Below are positions 26,001 to 34,919 of a stretch of 64,000 nt of DNA, in pieces. The notes below the pieces were generated by a model. It searched no databases. It was not told the origin of the DNA and worked only from the letters and a program-made list of their open reading frames with translations. Location of the stretch: positions 47,161 through 111,160 of IMG/VR virus record IMGVR_UViG_3300047325_000170; one strand, written 5' to 3'. Source of the stretch: a virus. The position numbers were made by a program, and so were the translations under genes. How positions within the stretch are numbered: position 1 is the first letter of the stretch; every line of letters starts with the position of its first letter.

Positions 26001-29000
26001 GACGTCGGAGAGATTCGCGAGGGCATTGAGCTGCGGCACCCAGCCACCAGAAGCAGCAAGGTAGGTGAGATTGGTATTGTTGCTCGGAGATCCACCAACG
26101 TAGTCTTCGAGCATTTCGACCGTTGGATTGTAATAGAGGACCGCAGAACCGCTGCCGATAGATGAACTTCCTGCCGTCCATCCCGTGGTCTTGAGGGTCT
26201 TAACCGTCAGTCCCGTTGCGCTTGCAACATTCGTGATCGTGAAGATCGCGCTATTGCTCGCACTTGCGATGTAAACGTTCGTGTTCGGTGCGTAGAAGGC
26301 GGTCGTCGTAACGGGCAGCGTGCCGCTCGAGGCAATCGCCGGGATTGCAAAGCTCGAAGAGGTGGTAGCTAAGCCTCCACCGCCCGCGCCACTGAAGGCG
26401 ATGAGCGAGCCATTGGGAATGTTCGTTGCCCCACCTTGCACCACGGTCTGCACCGTGAGTGTGTTGGTGAGGATGTTCATGTTCGTGATCAAGCCAATAT
26501 ACGGGTAGTCCGTATTGTTGGCGATCTGCACATAGACATAGCCATTGCCGAAGATACCGGCGCTGCCGACACTGACAGTCGTTGTTTGCCCAACGATGGG
26601 CGGCGAGAAGTTCTGGGTGATCGTTGTCGCACCCGCTCCGCCGCCGGGGTTCCCCTGCGCACCTGGTGGTCCGCCAAAGGTGATGACGGTTCCAATGGAA
26701 AGCACTTGGCCGACGGTTGCTGAACCAAGGCTGATGGTCTGGATCGTTAAGGTGCTGCCGGAGACACCGGTGACATAGCCTTCGTAAGCGAAGGTGCCAC
26801 CGCTCGGCAACTGGACATAGACGCCGGCTGGGAAGGCATACGCATCAGCAACGGTGACGGTCGCAGCATTGCCCACGTTCGGAACCGTGAAGGTACCGAC
26901 AAGCGTTGTTGCACCGTGGCCAGCCGGTCCGCCCGATCCCGCTGGGCCCGTCGTGCCCTGCAGACCTGTTGGACCCTGGGGACCCTGGATGCCCGTAGAG
27001 ATCCCGGTCCAGGTGACGAGACTTCCCGAGGCAAGGGGTGCATAGGTCGGTGAGTAGACGGTCGTGGCGCTGATGGAACCCACGGCAGTGCCCACAACCG
27101 TTCCGACGTAAGGCGAAGGACCGTTGCTTGCGCTCGGAACAAGGATCTGATTGCCTACTCCAAAGGCGGTGGAGTCGACAACCGAGAGGACACCAAGGGC
27201 ACCCGACGCAGGCGGCGTGAAGGTCGCGTTAAGAGTCGTTGAGCCATGGCCGGATGGCCCGGTTGGGCCGGTGGGACCAACACTTCCCGTTGGACCCTGC
27301 GATCCTGTTGCGCCTTGCGGTCCACTGAAGGTTGCAATCGCTCCCGGAGAGAGAGTCGATGAAGTCCCAACGATGAAGGTTTCAACGGTGAGGGTATTAC
27401 CGCTCTGCGCGGTAACTTGGCCGAAGAAGGGACTCGTTGTCCCGTTCTCAACAAGGATGTAGCTTCCCGGGGGGAAGGCCGTGCCGTCGAGCACATACAT
27501 CGTGCCCGTTGCATTGACGCTCGGAACGGAGTAGCTACTCGTGAGCGAGGTTGCGCCATGGCCTGGTGTGCCGCTCGAGCCCCGTGCGCCGCTCCCTGCA
27601 CCCGAGCTGTTGACGACAACACTGATCGAGGGCATCGAGCCGCTCGAACTTGACCAACTCCAGCTCGGCACATACAAACTCGCAGAGTTGCCCGGAGATC
27701 CATAGACCTGGACATCGAGGGGATACGCGCCCGCACCGATGACGCCTTCGCTCGTCCACCCACTTGCCGCCGCTGTTCCGGTCGAGGTGCCGCTCTGCGT
27801 GAAGCCTGCGAGCAAGAGGCCGCCATTATAAGTGGGGATGAGCCCCGCGCCATTGGTCGTTGTGGAGATGTAGCTATTTGGTTGAAGCGAACTCCAGCCT
27901 TGGATCTCTTGGAGGTAGTAATTTGAAGCCGCGCTGCCCGCATAGGAGAAGCTGTACGCGGTCTCACCCGCGAGCACAACGTGCGCGAAGAGATCGAGTT
28001 CGGCATTTCCGTTATTGACCGTTGAGACAAGGTCCCAGACACTTGTCTGCGGCAAGACGGGAGCGTCAGTCTTGTGCGATGCCCACACAAGGACGAGATC
28101 TCCAGGTACAGCAGAGCTCGAGAGGGTAAGGGTCGTCGTGCCCGCACCGGTGTTGGTTGCGCTCGTGTGCTGGTAGATGACCGGCTGTGCGGTCGACGCC
28201 GGTTGAATGAGCAAGAGACCGGTATTGCCGTAGTTCTCATTGCTGGTAAAGCTAATGTTGTCCCAGAGGGTTGAAGCAGAGACGCTCGAGGTGTTGGGCC
28301 CTGTAATTGGCCCCAGCTGCACGCAGTGCGGCGAATAGAGCGGTTCGGGATCGGAGATGATAGACCAGCCACCGTTATAGGTTGGCAGGTTGCCCGTCCC
28401 GATGTTGAAGAGTGCGAGAGGTAAGCAGTAGAGTGCATTCGGCCCAAGGCTCGGTGTCGTCTGCGCGGCCGCAATTGCGGTGCCTGCCATGGCATGCTGA
28501 ATGATGCCTGCATTGGCAACTTCAAGGACGGTAACGGCCGTGTAGTCGCTCTGCGAGAAGGTAAAGGAAAGCGTGCCCTCACTGCCTACGGCCTGCTTCG
28601 TGTAGACCGCAAGGTTGTAGGGGAAGTGGTTCGCAAAGTCGAGCAGCGAGAAGCCCGAGGGAACCGTCGGGATATTGGTTCCCATCGCCGATGAGTAGGT
28701 GAGGATCGCAATGAGCGTATTGCCCGACGTTGGCTGTGCAACGTTGACGCTGACCGAGTTCGTGTCGGTGTTGCCGCCATTGCTGTTGACAACTTGAACG
28801 ACGTAGGGTTGCTGGACCGCAACCGATCCAATGGTGCCAATAGGTTGACCGGCGGGTCCTTCCGCACCACTGTTGCCCACTGTCGTATTCGAGGGGATGG
28901 GAGAGGTTGATCCCGTTTGAATGGTGAGGAGTGTTAAGCCCGTCGTGCCGATCTGAGCAAGGACCTGACCGATGTAGGGTTCAAGGCCGCCGGTAGAAAG

Positions 29001-32000
29001 CAAGACGTACGCACCGACGGTGTAGGCGGTGTTGTTGACAACCGAGAGGGTGTTCTCTCCACCCACCGCTGGCACATCAAAGGCGGCGGTGGTCTGCGTG
29101 ATACCGCTTCCCGTTGGACCCGTTGGGCCCGTTGGTCCCGTCGGACCGGTTGGGCCCGTTGGACCAGTTGGTCCCGGCGGTCCCGCCGGATTACCAGAGA
29201 AGGTAACGGTAGCGCTCGCGGCAATCGTCCCTGAACTTCCCGTTTGAACGGTCGTGACGTAGAGGTTCGAGGTTCCGCCGCCGCTGAGAACTTGTCCAAT
29301 GTAGGGCGAGACCGTTCCGTTGGACACGAGCAGATACGCACCGTTCGGGAAGGCGATGCCATCCGAGACCGAGAGCGTTGCGCTTGTGTTATACGCAGGC
29401 GGTGAGAACGGTGCCGTTGTGTAGGTTGCGCCGGGGCCGGTGGGGCCTTGGGGTCCCTGGACACCGGTTGGGACACCGGTGAAGGTAACGAGAGTCCCCG
29501 AACTGATGACGCTGCCCGCCGAGAGACTGCCGAGGTTGATCGTCTCGATGCCAAGGGTCGAACCGGAGTTGCTGGAGATCTGGCCTATGTAGGGCGACGC
29601 ACCGCCGGTCGGCATGAGGATGTAGGAACCAACCGGGAAGGCCGTTGCGTCTTCGACCGTGACCGTGGCTGAACTATCGACCGTCGGGACCGTGAAGTTC
29701 GCAGTCGTCAGCGTCGTGCCGTGACCTGAGGATCCCGTAGCACCCGTTGGCCCCTGGGGACCAGAGAAGGTCACCGTTGCACCGGAATGGATGACCGCGA
29801 CATTGGCTTGCTGCACGGTCGTTGCGGTGATTGCACCGGTCGTCAGATTCGCAGCGGTGATCAGGCCAACATACGCGACCGTTCCCCCATCGAGGACGCT
29901 TGAGATCAGGGCATAGGCACCCACAGGGAACGCGGTTGCATCAGCAACGTAGAAGGTTGACGAGGCACCCGCTGAGGGATTTCCAAAGTCGGCGGTTGTT
30001 GTTGTGGTGCCGTGATTGTTGGAAGTGATATTCTTCCAGGCCGGCAGCGCTGAGTTGTACGCCGTCTGGACAAAGAGCGAAGCTGTACCCGTCGAGTCGG
30101 AGTTCAGCATCCGATACGAGCCCTGGTTCTGTTGGTCGTTCGCGTCGGCGAAGGAACCACTGAGCGGCGGATCCGCCGAGCAGGTGATCGTGATCGGGAG
30201 GGTCGAGCTATCGACGGGGAAGAGGCGAATACCTAAGGTCTGGCTGTAACCACTAATCGAGGGGTTCTCAGGTCCTGGCTTGTAGCCCGTTGCATACTTG
30301 CCAACTTCGAACTGCGGGGTTGCCCAGAAGACATTCCCACCGGAGATCCCGCAGTGGTTCGTCTGTTGGATGACGCGCACGTAGAGTACCGAGCCATCGG
30401 AAGGACACTGCCAGGTAACCGAGACGATCCCTGACTTCCCCTTCGTTTGGTACGCGTTGGCGTAGTCGGTTGTATAATTGAAGTTCTGCGCGTAGCCCGG
30501 GGTCGCAGCAGTCGTTGCATCGACAATGCCCCAGAAGGGAAGGTTGCTCGACGTCGTAACGTAGGTCGCGTCAATGTAGCCCGAGAGCGTGTAATAACTT
30601 CCCGGGATGACGGGGATCGGCACCTGGCTGACGATGTGGCCGTCTTCGCCGGAGAACGTTGGGCGTGCGAAGATCGCATTCTCAACGCCCGTCGTATCAG
30701 CAGTCGTCCCACGCTGAACGCCAAACTTGACGCCATCGACCTGATAGCCGGCCCAGTACGGGTTCCAGATATCGGAGCTGCCAGCGAAGCCCGAGCTATT
30801 GAAGTCACTGGCATCAAAGTTCGAGTCCGTGATAAGGTTCGGGTTCGTTGAAGCAAGCCCCGGTGGATTGAAGGGCACGGCCCCCGCCGAGGTCGTGATC
30901 GGGGTGATGTACGTCTCGGTGCCACTCGTCGAGATCCCCGAGACCGCGAAGTCCCAGATGACACCATTCGAGAGATCTTCAAAGGTGTAGGTGTACGTAC
31001 CAACGAGAGGCAGGTTGTTGAGGTCGGGATCGGCGAGATCTTGCGCGGGGATAATATCCCAGCCCGACCAGTACGGATCTCCGTCCTGTCGCACCCAGAC
31101 GTGCAGATTCCGCAAGCTTCCATCGAGGGGCTGATTCTGCACTTGGAAGGACACAACGTAGGCTGTCGTGATGCCGTTGATCGAAGGAATCGTTTGGACA
31201 GCAGGAATCGCAGCGGGAATACCACCACTGCCCGCCGGTACGCCAGCGGTGACTTGGGGCACCCACGCCGTGTTGTTCGCCAACATGTCGTTCGTGAGGC
31301 CCATCTGGCCATTGAACCAGCTATCGGCAAAGACGCTGATGGGACCGGTAACTTCGCCTGTGGAGATGTAGCTCGCCCCGAAGTCAAAGAACTTTGAGGA
31401 GAGAGGCACACGGCCATAGGAGTAGGAGATCGCCTGACCTTCAGGGGGCGACGGCAGGCCATTGATGTTGATCTTGTCGGCGAGGATCCAGGGATAGGTC
31501 TTCGGGGGATCGATGCCGCCGGGATCAAGCGATCCAATGAGGATCGTTGCGGCGTGGTAGCCCTGTTGATACCCCGTCTGACTCGAGGAGTTGATCCCAA
31601 AGGTACAACTGATGGGCGTGACTTCATCTTGCGTCAGTGAGAGCGAGTGAGCCGAAGCACCCTGGTAATAGTTTTCGTCGTAGGCACTTGAATAGCCGAC
31701 GTAGCCATCGAGAGTCCAGCCCGGTGAGAGAACCGTTGGATCAAAGCCCGGATCGTCAAGATGCAAGCCGATCCACGAGATCGCAAAGTCGGCAAAGACG
31801 CGCGGGGTTACGGTCTGGCTTGTGACCGATGCTGATCCATTCGCATTAACGATAGAGTCGACGACATCAATCGTTGCTGTTGGGCTGACGCCACCGAGCT
31901 CATAGCAGAAGATAAGCGGGACGCCATAGATGAAGGTGTTGTAAACGTCCTGCGTCAGACCGCTTGCGGCGTCTTCTGCTGTCCAGAACTTGTAGAAGAC

Positions 32001-33011
32001 CATGAGGCCGGTAACGACATTGGGATCGCTATCAGGATCAATCCAGGCGCGGTTCCAGCCCACCGCCGGGGACGGCAAGGCATTTGCGGCCGCAGCCAGG
32101 ACTAAGACGAGGTTGCCGACCTTGGGTGCATTGCCCGCATCGAACTGCAAGCCGCCGCCGACCCAGGCGTGCGACTGCACAAAGTAGACACCACCCTGCG
32201 CGGGGATGGGCGTTAAGGGATCGGGATGCTGACGATACCAGAAGCCGGCCTGGTTGACCGAAAGATCCGTTGGGACGTTCGTAAAGTACGGATCGACCGT
32301 GAGGTCTTGGTAATAGCCAGGATAGTTGTTCCACGCCGTTATGGATTCAAGGTTGAAGGGATACGTGGAACTCTGGAGATAGGTCGGCGCCGGTGGGACA
32401 TTGTAGTCGAGGATCGCTGAGAGATCGTTCCCAAGACCGCTCCAGAGGACGAGCGTTCCCTCGGGGATGATCGTGCCAACCTGCGCGAGGTTGAGGACTT
32501 GTGACTCGATAGTCAGGTACTCGCCCGATGCGGCGACGACCGAGGAGATGTAGGGCAGTCCCGATCCACCCGATGCGAGCGGAACCTCCATCTGGATGAT
32601 TGTCTCGAGCGGGTACCCGAAGGGTGGGTAAACAGGAACGACCACCGTCTCACCGACCGGCGGCACAGCGAAGGGAGCTTGGGTGACCCCAATGAACTCG
32701 CCGATGCCGCCACTTGCGATGTTGACGATGGTCGTGTTGTTGCCGCTCGCTGGGAGAGCGGTCGTGTACTGGCCCCAGATGTAGACCTCAACGAGGGGCG
32801 CAAGGCCACCCGCACTACCGGGGGTAAGGAGCGTGCTTAAAGAGGTTGAGGCATCCGCATCAGCCGTAGGCACAACGGCCACGGCATTGGGCAGGACACT
32901 GTAGGTTGAGCCGCCAGCTTCGAAACTGATGACATCAAGGGTCTCGTTCCGAAAGCCCCGGTTGCGAACAACGGGGCTGTATGCTTCGAAACCACCCCAG
33001 TTTGTGCTCAA
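23091..33011 (-). CDS. Giant modular tail fibre with collagen-like repeats (3,306 aa)
   Basis: TTG start with GAGGGG 7 nt upstream. By eye I count about ten copies of an 80-90-residue beta module (signature DATAFPVGSYIL...PYIGQ), several separated by collagen-like Gly-X-Y runs such as GPTGPTGPTGPTG. There are about six copies of a second module (P..GN.L, then PSGWT, then a YK/FKKAS strand), and about five short C-terminal repeats of the VTSLNGxTG...GSxITI type. An Ig/FN3-like region and a CBM-like patch lie near residues 600-1,000. This is an elongated trimeric-type host-contact fibre. The start and the absence of internal stops over 9.9 kb are clear; receptor specificity cannot be inferred. 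Confidence 0.8.
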   Translation of the reverse strand: MSTNWGGFEAYSPVVRNRGFRNETLDVISFEAGGSTYSVLPNAVAVVPTADADASTSLSTLLTPGSAGGLAPLVEVYIWGQYTTALPASGNNTTIVNIASGGIGEFIGVTQAPFAVPPVGETVVVPVYPPFGYPLETIIQMEVPLASGGSGLPYISSVVAASGEYLTIESQVLNLAQVGTIIPEGTLVLWSGLGNDLSAILDYNVPPAPTYLQSSTYPFNLESITAWNNYPGYYQDLTVDPYFTNVPTDLSVNQAGFWYRQHPDPLTPIPAQGGVYFVQSHAWVGGGLQFDAGNAPKVGNLVLVLAAAANALPSPAVGWNRAWIDPDSDPNVVTGLMVFYKFWTAEDAASGLTQDVYNTFIYGVPLIFCYELGGVSPTATIDVVDSIVNANGSASVTSQTVTPRVFADFAISWIGLHLDDPGFDPTVLSPGWTLDGYVGYSSAYDENYYQGASAHSLSLTQDEVTPISCTFGINSSSQTGYQQGYHAATILIGSLDPGGIDPPKTYPWILADKININGLPSPPEGQAISYSYGRVPLSSKFFDFGASYISTGEVTGPISVFADSWFNGQMGLTNDMLANNTAWVPQVTAGVPAGSGGIPAAIPAVQTIPSINGITTAYVVSFQVQNQPLDGSLRNLHVWVRQDGDPYWSGWDIIPAQDLADPDLNNLPLVGTYTYTFEDLSNGVIWDFAVSGISTSGTETYITPITTSAGAVPFNPPGLASTNPNLITDSNFDASDFNSSGFAGSSDIWNPYWAGYQVDGVKFGVQRGTTADTTGVENAIFARPTFSGEDGHIVSQVPIPVIPGSYYTLSGYIDATYVTTSSNLPFWGIVDATTAATPGYAQNFNYTTDYANAYQTKGKSGIVSVTWQCPSDGSVLYVRVIQQTNHCGISGGNVFWATPQFEVGKYATGYKPGPENPSISGYSQTLGIRLFPVDSSTLPITITCSADPPLSGSFADANDQQNQGSYRMLNSDSTGTASLFVQTAYNSALPAWKNITSNNHGTTTTTADFGNPSAGASSTFYVADATAFPVGAYALISSVLDGGTVAYVGLITAANLTTGAITATTVQQANVAVIHSGATVTFSGPQGPTGATGSSGHGTTLTTANFTVPTVDSSATVTVEDATAFPVGSYILMPTGGASPYIGQISSNSGSTLGIETINLGSLSAGSVISSGTLVTFTGVPTGVQGPQGPTGPGATYTTAPFSPPAYNTSATLSVSDGIAFPNGAYLLVSNGTVSPYIGQVLSGGGTSNLYVTTVQTGSSGTIAASATVTFSGNPAGPPGPTGPTGPTGPTGPTGPTGPTGSGITQTTAAFDVPAVGGENTLSVVNNTAYTVGAYVLLSTGGLEPYIGQVLAQIGTTGLTLLTIQTGSTSPIPSNTTVGNSGAEGPAGQPIGTIGSVAVQQPYVVQVVNSNGGNTDTNSVSVNVAQPTSGNTLIAILTYSSAMGTNIPTVPSGFSLLDFANHFPYNLAVYTKQAVGSEGTLSFTFSQSDYTAVTVLEVANAGIIQHAMAGTAIAAAQTTPSLGPNALYCLPLALFNIGTGNLPTYNGGWSIISDPEPLYSPHCVQLGPITGPNTSSVSASTLWDNISFTSNENYGNTGLLLIQPASTAQPVIYQHTSATNTGAGTTTLTLSSSAVPGDLVLVWASHKTDAPVLPQTSVWDLVSTVNNGNAELDLFAHVVLAGETAYSFSYAGSAASNYYLQEIQGWSSLQPNSYISTTTNGAGLIPTYNGGLLLAGFTQSGTSTGTAAASGWTSEGVIGAGAYPLDVQVYGSPGNSASLYVPSWSWSSSSGSMPSISVVVNSSGAGSGARGSSGTPGHGATSLTSSYSVPSVNATGTMYVLDGTAFPPGSYILVENGTTSPFFGQVTAQSGNTLTVETFIVGTSSTLSPGAIATFSGPQGATGSQGPTGSVGPTGPTGPSGHGSTTLNATFTPPASGALGVLSVVDSTAFGVGNQILVPSASNGPSPYVGTVVGTAVGSISATTVYSPTYAPLASGSLVTWTGISTGIQGPQGPTGLQGTTGPAGSGGPAGHGATTLVGTFTVPNVGNAATVTVADAYAFPAGVYVQLPSGGTFAYEGYVTGVSGSTLTIQTISLGSATVGQVLSIGTVITFGGPPGAQGNPGGGAGATTITQNFSPPIVGQTTTVSVGSAGIFGNGYVYVQIANNTDYPYIGLITNMNILTNTLTVQTVVQGGATNIPNGSLIAFSGAGGGGLATTSSSFAIPAIASSGTLPVTTTAFYAPNTNVYIASASNSAIFTITNVASATGLTVKTLKTTGWTAGSSSIGSGSAVLYYNPTVEMLEDYVGGSPSNNTNLTYLAASGGWVPQLNALANLSDVATSTQAFGTYLTYNPSPTIRQTVSFASTAAGPTTFSFPTTPIQGNMMLLVIFADGFPYSLPSGWTSIYTQTNNYQTAAAAYKIASGTDTGVTFLSSGNTATSVQLFEIANAGTPAGAQTTTGFSTTGGTLSVTPVINSLVVATFGNRSSSFPVPMSGWTDYEGPTPPVGSGYSWAFDTETITANGSTTYTPTLTANAFTTAGAGTYGLFYIPPANANQPYEFVAISGPISVNGTEVLGPVNIVGSGSTTITASSGTLTISSVASGGLVSSFNGDTGPITLLGSGGTTVTPGTAAGSFVVAGGSPGGVTSLNSATGALAIKAGTNITVVQSGTAITINSTASGSGGGGVTSINGLTGGVTLQQGSNITLTVSGSAINISSTGAGGSATTLAALTDVDTTTQQLGYALVYNPEEPQPSVVQKNSSAYASSTASLVSAPTVGNLLIILGMYYNTGEPSVPSGWTMTFYNTSGYNMAVFTKTSAGSSDQSVALTGSSQNVMYEVNNWGTPSTPVATSSNPTASISVPAYSLSFAIQTFSGGAGTAVASSGWTLDLAGTYLVTQHISNPSAVASQAATTTGSGLTNDYGAIFYVPSVGGTKNYQFANLGGGTTSGGVTTLNGASGTLALVGSGGTTVTRSGSSIIVYSSTSGSGSASGVTSIIGPSSTVTGAITLTGSGVTQSGNTFTIASSGGSGGGGVSYPALASTFYPPAAGSTGTMSFTSAPSLNVGELVQLPSTDGSTPYSCIVQGITGTSVSVLTPYPVTVTGGYPFTIIQSAMAGTFGTQGPSITATLPGTAAASGNTLFAFVYWDGPSQTLNTPSGWTSVSSHTTSPYSGVAIFKKASASDTAVTFNWNNTDEGACIVWEVQGTRSITINSAADATGTYLVRLPSWTPPAGSWPIVLVGLVSHGSYQIGYPPWADLYHCDPADSARSACLLVGKQGANGISNAGGNVSSNSSYQSSSTAVISAYIT

Positions 33012-33051
33012 GCAAAAACCCCTCTAGCGGGAGTACGAGCCCTTACACACA

Positions 33052-33082
33052 ACAAGGCAGTCAGGAGAACCCTGCTGCCTTG
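33052..33082 (-). terminator. Hairpin between a small head-type gene and the giant fibre
   Basis: Stem of nine pairs (33052-33060 with 33074-33082), extended by an inner CAGG/CCTG pairing. On the minus strand it is followed by TGTGTGTAAG rather than a clean U-tract, so it may be a weak terminator or an RNA-processing structure. Confidence 0.5.
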
Positions 33083-33108
33083 TCGATGACCTACTGGTGA
33101 GCGAGAAC

Positions 33109-33528
33109 TTAGGAGTTGTCCTCGTACTTCGAGTCGGCAGCGACGCCCGAGATCCCCGAGCCGAAGGGCTGGATGAGTTCGTAGGCCGAGCCACCCTTGC
33201 TGAGGGTCGTCGTCGTGATGCTGTCGTATTCGTAGACCACGCTCTGACCGATGTCGCCAGCCGTCGCGTAGAGGCTGTAGGTCGAGAAGGCCGCGGTGTG
33301 AACGCCGAGAGCTGATGCCGCTCCACTGGAAACCGAGAGGGTTCCCATGTAGACCGCATTGCAGATGTTCACGAGCTGCGCCTGCGAGAAGCCAGAGAGA
33401 TCAGCGGAGGTCGGGTTGCCCTTGTTGAGATTGACTCCCGTGAGCGGGTCATAGAACCCGTAATTCTGGTTAATCGTCCCGAGGATTTTACTCGAGATCC
33501 GCTGGTTGAGAGTTACCGTTAAGGCCAT
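33109..33528 (-). CDS. Small virion-type protein, family copy 3 (139 aa)
   Basis: ATG with AGGAG 6 nt upstream. The N-terminal about 75 residues (YGFYDPLTGVNLN, ADLSGFSQAQLVNICNAV, GTLSVSSG) match the start of the next two genes upstream. The C-terminal part is Ser/Thr-rich and beta-like. Candidate capsid decoration or virion surface protein, from its position next to the capsid genes. No family is recognised beyond the internal similarity. Confidence 0.5.
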   Translation of the reverse strand: MALTVTLNQRISSKILGTINQNYGFYDPLTGVNLNKGNPTSADLSGFSQAQLVNICNAVYMGTLSVSSGAASALGVHTAAFSTYSLYATAGDIGQSVVYEYDSITTTTLSKGGSAYELIQPFGSGISGVAADSKYEDNS

Positions 33529-33566
33529 TCAATACTCCTGGGTGTAAGGGTTATCCCAACTAGCGG

Positions 33567-34091
33567 TTAGTAAGAGGCCGCAATCGAAGCCGTCAGAGTC
33601 GTGCTGCCACCGGGGACAATCTGAACGAAGGGTGCGGGGGCGATGGGAACTTCGGCACCGCCATTGACGATGGGCGCAAGGGCTGATCCCCCGCCTGGTG
33701 CCTCGGCTGGGACCCAGGTGACACCGTCTTCACTGACGTTGATCGTGAGAGTCGTGGAACCGGAGGTGTGGAGTAAGACGGTAAGCGAGGCGGCCGGCCC
33801 AACAGGTGCCCAGAGCGAGCTTGAGGACGTTACCGAAGCCGCCGCAGCAAGGACGATAGAGAGACCGCCAGAGTCAGCGCGATAGGCGCTCACCATACTG
33901 CCAGAAGCGACGATGAGGATACCTTCGCTGATCGCAGTCAGGACGTTGAAGAGCGATTGAGCTCCATTACTCGTGATGTCGCCTGAGTACGGGTTCGTCT
34001 GCGTGAGCCGCATGCCGGAGACTGGTTCATAGTACTCGTCGATGCCGGAACGCTCGTCGGCGTTCGAGTTGAGCTTGACGACTAAGGACAA
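33567..34091 (-). CDS. Small virion-type protein, family copy 2 (174 aa)
   Basis: TTG start with GAGGAG 6 nt upstream. It shares the N-terminal domain of its neighbours (YYEPVSGMRLTQTNPYSGDI, LFNVLTAISEGILIVASG). The C-terminal half (about 80-174) is a separate beta-rich domain with a discoidin-like STTLTINVSEDGVTWVPA segment, which suggests exposure on the virion surface. Confidence 0.5.
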   Translation of the reverse strand: MSLVVKLNSNADERSGIDEYYEPVSGMRLTQTNPYSGDITSNGAQSLFNVLTAISEGILIVASGSMVSAYRADSGGLSIVLAAAASVTSSSSLWAPVGPAASLTVLLHTSGSTTLTINVSEDGVTWVPAEAPGGGSALAPIVNGGAEVPIAPAPFVQIVPGGSTTLTASIAASY

Positions 34092-34111
34092 GTCAGTCTC
34101 CTCAGTGAGGG

Positions 34112-34495
34112 CTAGGCCTTGCTCTTCAGCAGCTCATCAAAGTGTTTGAGAGCTGCGACTTGCTCCTTCTCGAGATCTGGCGTCCAGCGCGAGCGCCCCG
34201 ACCCATAGGTCGTAATCTGTTCGGGCTTCACACCCTCGGGGAAGTCTCCCTCGGCAACGATGAGGATGCCATAGTGGATGGCAGTAACAACATCGGCGAG
34301 CTCTTCATTTGAGAGCTTCGAGAGATCGCGAGAGATTGGGCCGGTGTCCGGGATGGGCTTGCTCTTCGCATCAATCTGCGGGCCGAGGAAGAGATTGACC
34401 CCTGCCTTTGAGTTGAACCAGCTTGTTGCTTCAGGATTCCGTGGATTGAGGGCAACGCGGAAGGCGGAGGTGCGTTCAGTCTTCGGTGCAGGCAT
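34112..34495 (-). CDS. Small virion-type protein, family copy 1 (127 aa)
   Basis: ATG start with only a weak SD. It shares the WFNSKAGVNLFL, DLSKLSNEELADVVTAIHYG and ILIVAEG segments with the next two genes, so the shared domain here is almost the whole protein, plus a charged helical C-terminus (EKEQVAALKHFDELL). This is probably the simplest member of a three-gene family next to the capsid genes. Confidence 0.5.
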   Translation of the reverse strand: MPAPKTERTSAFRVALNPRNPEATSWFNSKAGVNLFLGPQIDAKSKPIPDTGPISRDLSKLSNEELADVVTAIHYGILIVAEGDFPEGVKPEQITTYGSGRSRWTPDLEKEQVAALKHFDELLKSKA

Positions 34496-34545
34496 AGATC
34501 ACAATCCGTTCATATATCAAGACTTACATCTCAAGCAGACTTCAT

Positions 34546-34827
34546 CTAGCTCTCGGGAGTCGGAGGCGCCATCACAACTTGCTTATGGGCCCGCTTCATC
34601 ATCGTTTGGTAGCGATGAAGGTCTAAAGGGGTGACAACAGGTCCGTGGCGGTAATAAGGATCGTTCGTTGTGGTGTAGGCATAGGCCCCAGAGGCTCCCA
34701 TAATGGGATACATCTGCGCCCGCTTCTGCATTTGCCTATTATACCACTTGCGGCCAGCTGGCGTCGTGTAATCATCCTGGTTGCCGATCATGTGGGGACT
34801 GTCGGCCGTTCGATTAAAGAGCCCCAC
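34546..34827 (-). CDS. Small basic protein downstream of the capsid gene (93 aa)
   Basis: GTG start with AAGGAGG 5 nt upstream. It is Tyr/Met/Arg-rich (KWYNRQMQKRAQMYP, DLHRYQTMMKRAHK), with no Cys or hydrophobic helix. I do not recognise it. Its place between the major capsid gene and the small virion-type family suggests a minor head protein. Confidence 0.45.
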   Translation of the reverse strand: MGLFNRTADSPHMIGNQDDYTTPAGRKWYNRQMQKRAQMYPIMGASGAYAYTTTNDPYYRHGPVVTPLDLHRYQTMMKRAHKQVVMAPPTPES

Positions 34828-34864
34828 GACGTCCTCCTTGAGCTGGTATCTACTAGAAGTGGAA

Positions 34865-34893
34865 CCGGCTGGCGGCGAGATGCCGCCAGCCGG
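34865..34893 (-). terminator. Perfect hairpin just after the capsid gene
   Basis: A 12-bp GC-rich stem (34865-34876 with 34882-34893) with a 5-nt loop, 27 nt past the capsid stop codon. No U-tract follows on the minus strand, so it may protect the capsid mRNA 3' end or act as an incomplete terminator. Confidence 0.55.
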
Positions 34894-34919
34894 TGAAGAT
34901 CTCCAGGCTACGAGCCAGA

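Noticed and set aside
29093-29175. Separate collagen gene or assembly artefact at the Gly-Pro-Thr run
   Set aside because: The run is in frame with fibre modules on both sides, and similar shorter runs occur six times in the same gene.
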